Positions 57,262-64,000 of a DNA stretch of 64,000 nt are shown here, one piece after another. The notes beneath the pieces are model-generated. The model made no database searches. It had not been told where the DNA came from and worked only from the letters and a program-made list of their open reading frames with translations. A program made the translations under genes and the position numbers. Location of the stretch: contig JAUWYL010000001.1 of assembly GCA_030615855.1 (NCBI GenBank), forward strand, positions 186,001-250,000, given 5' to 3'. Numbering within the stretch: position 1 is the first letter of the stretch; each line of letters starts with the position of its first letter. Origin of the DNA: a bacterium (GTDB taxonomy: Bacteria > UBP18 > UBA7526).

Positions 57262-58195
57262 TATTATCATCTCCAACTGGAATGGCAAGAATCTACTGAA
57301 GGAGAATCTGCCCAGTGTGATCAAGGCTATCAAGTATAGCGGCGGGAATCATGAGTTAATTGTGGTTGACGATGCCAGTTCAGATGGGAGTCCAGAGTTT
57401 ATAAAGAAGAATTATCCTCAAGTAAAGCTAATTGAGCTGGAGGAGAATAAAGGATTTGGGAAAGCGAACAATATTGCTATCTCAAAAAGCAAAAACGACG
57501 TCATCGTTCTTTTGAATACCGATATGTCTATCAAGAAGGATTACTTCTCTTTTGTCCTTTCCCATTTTGACGATGAAAATATCTTCGCTGTTACCCCTAA
57601 GATGATTACGGAAGATATCTTCCGTAAGAAATTTAAAGTCACTATCTCCTGCTGGGCAAAGTTTAGGCATGGCTTCTGGCACTTTATAGAGATTCGTGAC
57701 TTGAGAGACGAAGAAGGTCACCGTATTGTCCTTACTGTGCCCGGAGGAGGAGTAGCCTTTGACAAGAAAAAATTTCTTTCTCTAGGCGGTTTTGACAGTC
57801 TCTATTATCCCTTTTACTATGAGGATACTGACCTCTCTTATCGTGCCTGGAAGAGGGGCTGGAAGATTATTTATGAACCAACTACGCTAGTATACCATAG
57901 ATGCAGCATGACCATTGGTGAACACTTTGGGGAGTATGCTTCTCTCATTGAGATGAAGAACTACTATCTTTTCATGTGGAAGAATATTACAGATAGCCAC
58001 CTGATCCTGAAGCATCTCTTAATTCTTCCCTTTCACCTTCTAATTAAATTATTGGGAGGTAGATGGATCTGGGTCAAGGGCTTCTTTTTGGCCTTGAAGC
58101 AGCTGAGAGAAGTATTAGCCCGGAGAAAGGTAGTAAAAAAAGAGAGCATCCTTTCAGATCGTAAGGTCTTAGACCTCTTTAAGAAGAGGAGATAA
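57248..58195 (+). CDS. GT2 glycosyltransferase (rhamnosyltransferase-like)
   Basis: The 315-residue GT-A enzyme shows ASIIISNWNGKNLLKENLPSVIKAI, IVVDDASSDGSPEFI, NKGFGKANNIAI and DVIVLLNTDMS (DxD-like). GGFDSLYYPFYYEDTDLSYRAWKRGWKIIYEPTTLVYHRCSMTIG also follows. This is the WbbL/RfbF-like GT2 pattern that adds deoxysugars or hexoses to O-chains. It lies between type A copy 2 and type B copy 2. Confidence 0.88.
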   Translation: MRKASIIISNWNGKNLLKENLPSVIKAIKYSGGNHELIVVDDASSDGSPEFIKKNYPQVKLIELEENKGFGKANNIAISKSKNDVIVLLNTDMSIKKDYFSFVLSHFDDENIFAVTPKMITEDIFRKKFKVTISCWAKFRHGFWHFIEIRDLRDEEGHRIVLTVPGGGVAFDKKKFLSLGGFDSLYYPFYYEDTDLSYRAWKRGWKIIYEPTTLVYHRCSMTIGEHFGEYASLIEMKNYYLFMWKNITDSHLILKHLLILPFHLLIKLLGGRWIWVKGFFLALKQLREVLARRKVVKKESILSDRKVLDLFKKRR

Positions 58196-58196
58196 G

Positions 58197-59327
58197 ATGA
58201 GATTAAACAATTTGACAATTGGGATCATCAGGGATGGTCCTCCGGGCTGTTCGGGAGGAGTTATTTCTCGAGAGTTATTTCTAAACTTAAAAGATAATCT
58301 AAACATAGAAGAAGTGATGTGTATTCGGCTCAGGGAGAGCCGCAAGATCAGATGGAATACTCCTCCTACGAGAATAATAACCTATCGTACCAAACATTTG
58401 AGAGACTCTCAGCTATTATGGAAGTTGCCTCGTTATGACCTCTATCATTTTCAAAGCCATATCTTCTTCAGCCTCATTAAACATAGAAGGCCAGCCATAG
58501 CTACGGCGATTGACCTCATTCCTTTAAAGAGCGGTCTCTATTCTGACACCCATCTTGAGGCAGTAAGGAGGTCTTTTCAATTCTTTAGGGAGGCAGAGCA
58601 CATCATTGCTATATCTCAGAGTACCAAAAAAGACCTGATTGAACTACTGAATATCGATTCAGAGAAAATAGAGGTTATCTACCTCGGAGTAAATTATAAG
58701 ATATATAAGGCGAGGAATAAGGAAGAAGTGAGGAGAAAATTGAACCTGCCTTTAGATAAAGAAATCCTGCTCAATGTAGGCACCGAAAACGAGAATAAGA
58801 ATATAGAGAGATTAATCAGAGTATTTTATCGTTTACAGAAAAGATTCAAAGACCTCATGCTTATCAGGGTAGGTTTGATCTCAGATTCCATAACTAAGTT
58901 AGTAGACGAGTTAAAACTAAATGATAGGGTACTGAGAGTAGGATTTATAGAAGGCTACCCTAATCTCTATTATAATGCGGTAGATGTTTATGTCTGCGCT
59001 GATTTATTGGGAGGTTTTGGATTACCTAATCTGGAGGCTATGGCCAGTGGTTGTCCAGTAGCTACCTCAGGGAGCAGTGCCTTTCCTGAGGTGGTAGGGA
59101 ATGCTGGATTACTTTTCAATCCTCAGGATGAAGATGATGTCTTTGAGAAAATAGCTACTCTGTTAGAGGATAGTAGGTTACGGGAAAAATATGCTCAAAA
59201 AGGTCTTGAGAGAGCAAAATTATTTAGTTGGAAGAAAATGGCTCAGAAGACTATAAAGGTTTATGCCAGAGTGGCCAGAGAATACTATGGGAAGAATATC
59301 ATCATTCCAAAAGATGAAAAAGAATGA
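58197..59327 (+). CDS. GT4 glycosyltransferase, type B copy 2
   Basis: The 376-residue paralogue of 55056 starts LTIGIIRDGPPGCSGGVISRELFLNLKDNLNI. The conserved HD of copy 1 (VHDLIPL) is changed to ID (AIDLIPL), and the first Glu of E-x7-E is again Gly (GGFGLPNLEAMASGCPVATSGSSAFPEV). These changes suggest divergence in acceptor use or loss of activity. It begins one base after the GT2 stop region and overlaps the next gene. Confidence 0.86.
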   Translation: MRLNNLTIGIIRDGPPGCSGGVISRELFLNLKDNLNIEEVMCIRLRESRKIRWNTPPTRIITYRTKHLRDSQLLWKLPRYDLYHFQSHIFFSLIKHRRPAIATAIDLIPLKSGLYSDTHLEAVRRSFQFFREAEHIIAISQSTKKDLIELLNIDSEKIEVIYLGVNYKIYKARNKEEVRRKLNLPLDKEILLNVGTENENKNIERLIRVFYRLQKRFKDLMLIRVGLISDSITKLVDELKLNDRVLRVGFIEGYPNLYYNAVDVYVCADLLGGFGLPNLEAMASGCPVATSGSSAFPEVVGNAGLLFNPQDEDDVFEKIATLLEDSRLREKYAQKGLERAKLFSWKKMAQKTIKVYARVAREYYGKNIIIPKDEKE

Positions 59328-60304
59328 AGATCATCTTAGCTGGTCCATTAGATAAACCTTCTTCTACCGTCTCTTTTATGAAGAAGACTTTGGAGAAATT
59401 AGGGCAAGAAATAGTACCTTTTGATTATCGTAAGGAGCGGGAGAAATATGGCAATGAAAGAATGCAGCAGGAGATGATCGATCTAACAAAAGAAAAGAAA
59501 CCAGATATCTTCTTATTATTAAAAGGGGATGGAATTTTCCCTGAGACGTTAGAGGACATTAAGAAGACCTGTCATGTTGCCTTTCGCTATATGGATTCTC
59601 CAATCAAAGGATGGATAGTTAGATTGGCAAGAGCCTCTGATTCCTTTTTCCTTACTGCTGGAGGATTAATTGAAAAGTATAGGCGTTTAGGAGTCAAAAA
59701 TGTCTTTCATCTCTGGGAGGGATGTGATCCGGAAGTTCATAGATATCTTCCTTCAGATTCTCCGGAGTATCAATGTGAGGTGGCTTTCATTGGAGTGGGT
59801 AAAGTAGGGAGAGAAAGTCTTTTAAAGAAGGTTATGAAGGCTGGTTGTGATTTAAAGATCTGGGGCCGCGATTGGCCGCACGGTTTTCCGGTCCAGAAGG
59901 AATGGGTCGAGCCCGAGGAGTTTGCTAAAGTTTGCTCTAGTGCTAAGATTGTCTTAGGACTAAACGATAATAATACCATTCCCGACTATTTTTCTGATCG
60001 GACATTCTTGACCTTAGCCTGCAGAGGATTCCACATCACCTCCTATGCTCCTCGGTTAGAGAGATGGTTCACAAATAAGAAGCATTTAGTCTGGTATAAT
60101 ACAAGAAAGAAATATCCATGGTCCAATAGATATGCAGAATGTATCGATCTCATTAAATATTATCTGAATAAGCCAGAAGAGAGGGAAAGAATCGCTCGGG
60201 CTGGTCAGGAATGGGTCTATTCCCATTACACCTGGCGCCACTCTATGGAAAAGATGGTTAAGATTTTAGGAGAATTAATTGGCAAAGAGAGATGTCTAGA
60301 ATAG
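59324..60304 (+). CDS. CgeB-like glycosyltransferase
   Basis: The 326-residue protein begins MKIILAGPLDKPSSTVSFMKKTLEKLGQEIVPFDY and has an IFLLLKGDGIFPETL strand. The C-terminal region DYFSDRTFLTLACRGFHITSYAPRLERWFTNKKHLVWY and HSYTWRHSMEKMV-type ending is typical of CgeB/Glyco_trans_1_2 proteins. Those are GT-B enzymes found in spore-coat and capsule loci. It overlaps its neighbours at both ends. Donor and acceptor are unknown. Confidence 0.8.
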   Translation: MKIILAGPLDKPSSTVSFMKKTLEKLGQEIVPFDYRKEREKYGNERMQQEMIDLTKEKKPDIFLLLKGDGIFPETLEDIKKTCHVAFRYMDSPIKGWIVRLARASDSFFLTAGGLIEKYRRLGVKNVFHLWEGCDPEVHRYLPSDSPEYQCEVAFIGVGKVGRESLLKKVMKAGCDLKIWGRDWPHGFPVQKEWVEPEEFAKVCSSAKIVLGLNDNNTIPDYFSDRTFLTLACRGFHITSYAPRLERWFTNKKHLVWYNTRKKYPWSNRYAECIDLIKYYLNKPEERERIARAGQEWVYSHYTWRHSMEKMVKILGELIGKERCLE

Positions 60305-60852
60305 CAGTCTTTATAGATCGGGATGGAACGATTATAGAGGAATTGGAATATTTAAAGGATCTAGAGAGGATTAGACTTATACCCCATTCAGCAGATGCTA
60401 TTAGATCATTAAATGAAAGAGAGATATTGGCCATCATTGTTTCCAACCAAGCAGGAGTAGCACGAGGCTATTTCTTAGAAGAGACTGTTAGGAAGATAAA
60501 TGAGAGGTTAGAAGAACTCCTAAGTAAAGAAGGAGCACACTTAGATGCAATCTATTATTGTCCACATCATCCAGAGTTTGGTTCACCTGAGTATAGGAAG
60601 GACTGTAACTGCCGAAAACCAAAACCAGGCATGTTATGGAAATCAGCTAAAAAGTTTCATTTAAACCTGAAGGATTGTTATGTAATCGGGGATAGAGCAG
60701 ATGATATTCGATTGGCGCAAAATGGGGGCGCAAAAGGGATATTGGTATTAACCGGATATGGCCAGAAGGCCAAAGAAGAGATAAAGCCAGATCATATGGC
60801 TAAAGACTTATATCAAGCAGTTAGATGGATATTAGAAGAGTGTGGACAGTGA
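60292..60852 (+). CDS. gmhB: D-glycero-D-manno-heptose-1,7-bisphosphate phosphatase
   Basis: GmhB removes the C7 phosphate in ADP-heptose synthesis. The HAD-IIIA motifs are FIDRDGTIIEE (motif I, DxD), IIVSNQAGVARGYF (II), and KPKPGM and YVIGDRADDI (III/IV). The GmhB zinc loop is present as CPHHPEFGSPEYRKDCNCRKPKPG. The length of 186 residues is normal. It overlaps the upstream gene by 13 bases. The gmhA gene is at 63.6 kb; hldE/rfaE is not in the window. Confidence 0.92.
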   Translation: MSRIAVFIDRDGTIIEELEYLKDLERIRLIPHSADAIRSLNEREILAIIVSNQAGVARGYFLEETVRKINERLEELLSKEGAHLDAIYYCPHHPEFGSPEYRKDCNCRKPKPGMLWKSAKKFHLNLKDCYVIGDRADDIRLAQNGGAKGILVLTGYGQKAKEEIKPDHMAKDLYQAVRWILEECGQ

Positions 60853-60907
60853 GCAGATGGACAGGTGGGAGAATGAGCAAGTAAAAAAGGAGGAAAAAGG
60901 GGAAGTT

Positions 60908-60931
60908 ATGAATCCCGTTAGACCTTTCTAA
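60908..60931 (+). other. seven-codon micro-ORF at the left end of element E3
   Basis: ATG-AAT-CCC-GTT-AGA-CCT-TTC-TAA (MNPVRPF) follows an AAAGGAGGAAAAAGGGGAAGTT ribosome site. It is probably the disrupted original start of the DUF4254 gene: ATGAA here matches ATGAA at 61024-61028. A leader peptide role is possible but not supported further. Confidence 0.4.
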
Positions 60932-61024
60932 AGTCTAACGGGATTAAATCGGAAAATTTTGGAATATGCCAAGTAAGTTATCTTTTTATACTCTTTACTC
61001 GTAAACTAAGGAGGTCTAACGGGA
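60913..61024. mobile_element. inverted-repeat element E3 (TCCCGTTAGAC...GTCTAACGGGA)
   Basis: This 112-bp element is bounded by TCCCGTTAGAC (60913) and GTCTAACGGGA (ending 61024) and flanked by TGAA (60909-60912 and 61025-61028). An extra right arm (GTCTAACGGGA, 60933-60943) makes a tight hairpin with the left arm. The right end carries AAGGAGG, a new ribosome site, and the A of the next ATG. Confidence 0.75.
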
Positions 61025-61230
61025 TGAAAAAGACATTTGCTCAACTGGTGAATGAGTTAACAAAGGTAAATATTGCATTATGGCATGAGGAAGATAAGGC
61101 GAGAAGTGAAGATGATAAAGTTGTGGCTCAGGCGAAGAGAGAAATTGATAGATTGAATCAGAGAAGGAACGATCTCATTGAGGCTATTGATGAATATGCT
61201 ATTACCTTGAGCAAGGGGAGAAATAAATAA
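61024..61230 (+). CDS. DUF4254-like small helical protein, copy 1
   Basis: The 68-residue protein [55 protein letters not shown] matches a DUF4254 segment (LWHxEDKAR...[20 protein letters not shown]). Such genes often lie beside LPS heptose genes, and the function is unknown. Its start codon is completed by the right end of element E3. Its stop overlaps the start of the paralogous next gene (TAATG). Confidence 0.7.
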   Translation: MKKTFAQLVNELTKVNIALWHEEDKARSEDDKVVAQAKREIDRLNQRRNDLIEAIDEYAITLSKGRNK

Positions 61231-61493
61231 TGGCGGAGACTATTGGGAGTTTAGTGGATAAAATAAGCATCTTTGAACAGAAGTGCTTCCATATGAAGGA
61301 AGAGACAAAGAGAAAGGATGTTTCTAAAAAGCATGTCGGAGAATGTAAAAAGAAACTTTTGATATTAAAGAGGCAGCGCAACGACTTAGTAGAAGAACTT
61401 GATGAACTATTCATGGATATTCTATCTGGAAAGAAAAAGCTAAAGGTCTATAAGCAATTCAAGATGTATAATCTACCAGAGTATATAAAATAA
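61230..61493 (+). CDS. DUF4254-like small helical protein, copy 2
   Basis: The 87-residue product is a diverged tandem paralogue of the previous gene (TIGSLVDKISIFEQKCFHMKEE aligned to [21 protein letters not shown], and LKRQRNDLVEELDELF to [16 protein letters not shown]). The Trp-His pair of copy 1 is changed to Phe-His, and a C-terminal tail (KKLKVYKQFKMYNLPEYIK) is added. The two may form a heterodimer. The role is unknown. Confidence 0.65.
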   Translation: MAETIGSLVDKISIFEQKCFHMKEETKRKDVSKKHVGECKKKLLILKRQRNDLVEELDELFMDILSGKKKLKVYKQFKMYNLPEYIK

Positions 61494-61497
61494 AGAA

Positions 61498-61703
61498 GTT
61501 TACAGTAACCAGTTTACAGTTTACAGCAAAAAAGTAAAAGAGCATCAGATAATCAGATTATCAGATGGAAAAGGTCAGTTATCAGAAGGTCAGATTGAAA
61601 ACATTGAATCTGGTATTCTGAATTCTCATTCTGAGATTCTGATGTTCTGATATACTGATATTCTATGGTTTTGCTGGTTACTGTTCGCTGGTTACTGGTT
61701 ACT
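61498..61703. mobile_element. repeat element B (inverted copy of A)
   Basis: It starts GTTTACAGTAACCAG and ends GCTGGTTACTGGTTACT. The interior has AGCATCAGATAATCAGATTATCAG and GATTCTGATGTTCTGATATACTGATATTC. Read on the minus strand it follows element A (35828-36023) nearly base for base. It fills the DUF4254-GT9 gap. Confidence 0.88.
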
Positions 61704-61714
61704 AAGGTCAGATT

Positions 61715-62719
61715 ATGGATTTCAAACGAATTCTAATTGTTAAGCTCAGCTCCATTGGGGATGTGGTTCATACCCTACCAGTTTTAAGTGCCTTAAAAAA
61801 GAAGTATCCTAAAAGATACATCGCCTGGGTAGTGAAGAAGAAGGCAAAAGATATTCTCTTGGATCATCCCCATCTAAATGAGGTTATTCTCTATGAAGGA
61901 ATATGGAAGACGACGAGGAAGCTTCGCTCTTTAAAATTTGATCTGGCCATTGATCTCCAAGGTCTCTTTAGAAGCGGCCTTCTAATTTTATTAAGTGGTG
62001 CTGGGGTGAGGCTCGGCTTCAGCAGGGCGAATAGTCGGGAACTGAGTCATCTATTCCTCAACCAGAGAGTTACTCCAAGAGAAGAGGATAGACACGTCAT
62101 CGATAAGAACTTGAGTCTCCTTCGCCCTCTGGGGATAGAGGTCAGGGAGAAAGAGTTTATCATTCCTGTATCCAATGAAAACAGAGAGTACATTGCTCAT
62201 TTCTTGAAAGAAAAGGGAGTTGCCTCAAATGATCTTTTAATCGCCCTCAATCCCGGAGCCAGCTGGCAATCAAAGCTCTGGCCAGCAGAGAGATGGGCGG
62301 AATTAGCGGATCGACTGATAGAGAAGTTGAAAGCCAAAATAGTTTTTCTCTGGGGTCCAGGGGAGAAAAATTTTATCAATAGAATAGTAAAGATGACAGA
62401 GAATAAACCTATCATTTCTTGCAAGACGAATCTGAAGGAACTTGCTTGTCTTATCTCTAAATGTAGGTTATTCGTTGGGGGAGAGACAGGGCCTCTTCAC
62501 ATCGCCTGCGCCCTAAATATTCCCAGCGTGGCTCTCATCGGGCCAACAAATTCTGTGAGGAATGGACCCTATGAAGAAGGGCATATCGTCATTGAGAAAG
62601 ATCTTCCCTGCCGGGGATGCTGGAGACATGAATGTAAGAGGCTTGATTGTATGAAGTTAATAACTGTGGATGAGGTTTTTTCTGCGGTTGAAAGGCAGCT
62701 ACAGGGAAAGAAGGTATGA
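61715..62719 (+). CDS. GT9 lipopolysaccharide heptosyltransferase
   Basis: The 334-residue enzyme shows ILIVKLSSIGDVVHTLPVLSALKKKYPKRYIAWVV, the WaaC/WaaF N-terminal pattern, NPGASWQSKLWPAERWAELADRL and FVGGETGPLHIACALNIPSVALIGPTNSVRNGPY. It transfers L- or D-glycero-D-manno-heptose from ADP-heptose to the inner core. Cysteines near the C-terminus (CRGCWRHECKRLDCM) resemble those of the GT9 at 44513. It overlaps DUF3108 by four bases. Confidence 0.92.
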   Translation: MDFKRILIVKLSSIGDVVHTLPVLSALKKKYPKRYIAWVVKKKAKDILLDHPHLNEVILYEGIWKTTRKLRSLKFDLAIDLQGLFRSGLLILLSGAGVRLGFSRANSRELSHLFLNQRVTPREEDRHVIDKNLSLLRPLGIEVREKEFIIPVSNENREYIAHFLKEKGVASNDLLIALNPGASWQSKLWPAERWAELADRLIEKLKAKIVFLWGPGEKNFINRIVKMTENKPIISCKTNLKELACLISKCRLFVGGETGPLHIACALNIPSVALIGPTNSVRNGPYEEGHIVIEKDLPCRGCWRHECKRLDCMKLITVDEVFSAVERQLQGKKV

Positions 62720-63468
62720 TCAAAAGAATATTGGCCATCGCTATTCTGTTACTTATCTTTTCTCTGGGCCAGCCATTAAATCTTTCCTCAGAATTCGTCA
62801 AATCAAATCCTCCCTTTGGGGTGGGGGAAAGGATGGTCTTTGCCATAAAGGCCTTCGGCATTACTGCTGGCCATGCTACTTTAGAGATAAAGGAGATTCT
62901 AAATCTTGATGGTCATGAGGTATATCACATAGTGGTCACCGCTCAGACCACCCCCTTCTTCAGCCTCTTCTATAGAATAAACGATAGGCTGGAGACCTAT
63001 CTGGATACCAAGGAGTTCTATCCTCACCGGTATGAAGCCCATCTTGAGGAAGGGAAGTATAGGAAGGATGAGGTTATTATCTATGATCAAGAGAGGCACA
63101 TTGCCTATCGCAAAGGGAAAGAGATAAAGATACCTCCCAGGGTTCAGGACTCGGTATCAGTCTACTATTACCTGCGCACCCTGAACCTTAAGACTGGTGA
63201 TGTGATCAGAGTTCCCATAAACTGTGGGAGGCATAACTATCTCCTCACTTTCAAGGTTAAGGGAGAGGAGAGCATCCATACTAAAGATGGTCATCATCAG
63301 GCCTTCATCCTCGTTCCCCAGAGCCTGACGCTTGAGGGCGAGGTGAAGAGGAAGGGCCAGGCTACTGCCTGGCTCTCTATGACAGAGAAGGCCCTTCTCT
63401 TAGCCAAGGTCTCCCGGGCTGGGATCTTTTCTGCCCAAGCAGTATTGATTGATTGGAAAAAATTCTAA
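62716..63468 (+). CDS. DUF3108 exported protein
   Basis: The 250-residue protein has a signal peptide (about 1-25). A beta-rich domain follows: PFGVGERMVFAIKAFGITAGHATLEIKEI, TTPFFSLFYRINDRLETYLDTKEFYPHRYEAHLEEGKYRKDEVI. This matches DUF3108. The family is periplasmic and of unknown function, and is often encoded beside heptosyltransferases. Overlap with the GT9 gene supports co-expression. Confidence 0.85.
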   Translation: MIKRILAIAILLLIFSLGQPLNLSSEFVKSNPPFGVGERMVFAIKAFGITAGHATLEIKEILNLDGHEVYHIVVTAQTTPFFSLFYRINDRLETYLDTKEFYPHRYEAHLEEGKYRKDEVIIYDQERHIAYRKGKEIKIPPRVQDSVSVYYYLRTLNLKTGDVIRVPINCGRHNYLLTFKVKGEESIHTKDGHHQAFILVPQSLTLEGEVKRKGQATAWLSMTEKALLLAKVSRAGIFSAQAVLIDWKKF

Positions 63469-63484
63469 AAGTGTGATATACTCT

Positions 63485-63530
63485 CTTACAGTGAACAGTG
63501 ATCGGTGAACAGTGAACGGTTTATCTGTGG
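63485..63530. repeat. CAGTGAACAGTGATCGGTGAAC repeat before gmhA
   Basis: Short GTGAACAGTGATCGGTGAACAGTGAACGG units occupy the DUF3108-gmhA gap. Strings resembling the end of 51575-51620 (CGCGTCTAAGGAG) follow. It belongs to the CGGTGAACGG family. Confidence 0.7.
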
Positions 63531-63595
63531 TCATCAGCGTTTCCTAAGCCCACGCAGTGAGCAATACAAAGAAATCCGCGTCTAAGGAGAGGGAA

Positions 63596-64000
63596 GTGAA
63601 AGATATAGTGATAAGAGAATTGGAGGAGAGTGCCAGAATAAAGAGATTAGTTGCTAAAGAACTGGCAGAAAGAATAGCAGAGGCCAGCCAGTGGGTGATG
63701 GAGACCTTCAGATCTGGAGGAAAAGTTCTCCTCTTTGGCAACGGAGGCTCTGCTGCAGATGCCCAGCATATTGCCACAGAACTCGTCTGTAGATTTAAGA
63801 AAGAAAGAAAAGCTCTTCCTGCTTTAGCTCTCTCTACCAACTCATCCTTAGTAACCGCCCAAGCGAATGATAAGGGCTTTGAGACTATCTTTTCTCGGCA
63901 GATTGAGACTTGGGCCAAGAAGGGAGACGTCGCCATCGCCATTTCAACCAGTGGGAATTCACCCAATATTCTGGAGGGGGTGAAGAAGGCAAAAGAACTT
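63596..64000 (+). CDS. gmhA: sedoheptulose-7-phosphate isomerase GmhA, N-terminal part
   Basis: The frame runs off the window after 135 codons. It shows the SIS-domain sequence GGKVLLFGNGGSAADAQHIATELVCRF, LALSTNSSLVTAQANDKGFETIFSRQIE and GDVAIAISTSGNSPNILEGVKKA, diagnostic of GmhA. GmhA isomerises sedoheptulose 7-phosphate in the first step of ADP-heptose synthesis. GTG 63596 follows AAGGAG at 63584-63589. With gmhB (60.3 kb) and two GT9 genes it defines a heptose pathway here. Confidence 0.93.
   Translation, partial: MKDIVIRELEESARIKRLVAKELAERIAEASQWVMETFRSGGKVLLFGNGGSAADAQHIATELVCRFKKERKALPALALSTNSSLVTAQANDKGFETIFSRQIETWAKKGDVAIAISTSGNSPNILEGVKKAKEL

Noticed and set aside
63544-63966. 140-codon minus-strand frame opposite gmhA
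   Set aside because: The + strand encodes an unmistakable GmhA with the SIS motifs; the antisense frame is a codon-bias shadow.

Overview
The window is a 64 kb piece of a bacterial chromosome, almost entirely coded on the + strand (67 of 68 genes called). It reads like a metagenome-derived genome. Housekeeping genes are ordered as in many bacteria, start codons are ATG, GTG or TTG behind clear AGGAGG-type ribosome sites, TGA is a normal stop, and Arg is mostly AGA/AGG. Intergenic spaces are unusually full of short interspersed repeats. An ADP-heptose pathway (GmhA, GmhB, heptosyltransferases) together with RseP and a lipoprotein indicates a Gram-negative envelope with LPS-like glycans. Conserved DUF4254 and DUF3108 genes beside heptosyltransferases and the repeat style recall uncultured lineages such as Omnitrophota. 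That placement is inference and was not tested.

Region 1 (1-9.1 kb) starts with the tail of a ComM-type ATPase. It then holds a secreted lytic transglycosylase, a dNMP-kinase-like P-loop protein, small membrane and zinc proteins, a DJ-1-like lipoprotein and an XRE regulator. The block dprA-smg-topA-xerC follows. A promoter plus nested hairpins plus U-tract at 4024-4178 looks like an undescribed small RNA.

Region 2 (9.1-41 kb) is the core of the cell's information and envelope machinery. It runs rpsB-tsf-frr (without pyrH), a ferredoxin, uppS-cdsA-dxr-rseP-ispG-proS, rimP-nusA-infB-DUF503-rbfA-nrnA-truB-ribF-rpsO-pnp, uppP, DUF2007, ftsK, a rodZ-like gene, pgsA-pgpA, cinA-thpR, a TPR protein and recA. 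These genes supply ribosome assembly, translation start, RNA turnover, isoprenoid and undecaprenyl carrier, phospholipid synthesis and chromosome segregation.

Region 3 (41-64 kb) is a surface-glycan locus. It holds a sugar-nucleotide epimerase, a DegT aminotransferase, eight GT4 glycosyltransferases, two GT2s, two GT9s, a GT39, a CgeB-like transferase, a deacetylase, two methyltransferases, gmhB, a pair of DUF4254 paralogues, DUF3108 and the start of gmhA. Two GT4 types (A and B) occur twice in the order A1-B1-A2-GT2-B2, which points to a local duplication.

The most unusual content is the repeats. (1) Four elements end in YCCCGTTAGA...TCTAACGGGR and are flanked by 4-bp TRAA direct repeats. 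One sits in frame inside the deacetylase gene, and two create the start codon of the next gene at their right junction. (2) A 138-bp element occurs twice (before rimP and before truB). Its eight differences are all transitions, and two of them form a compensatory base pair. A related core recurs in the rpsO leader. (3) The rpsO leader has tandem units whose stems differ in sequence but still pair, and a possible ribosome-site pseudoknot. (4) Nested ~200-bp repeats occur, one inserted into another. (5) Repeats also supply stop codons, C-termini, a signal peptide and internal segments of essential proteins.
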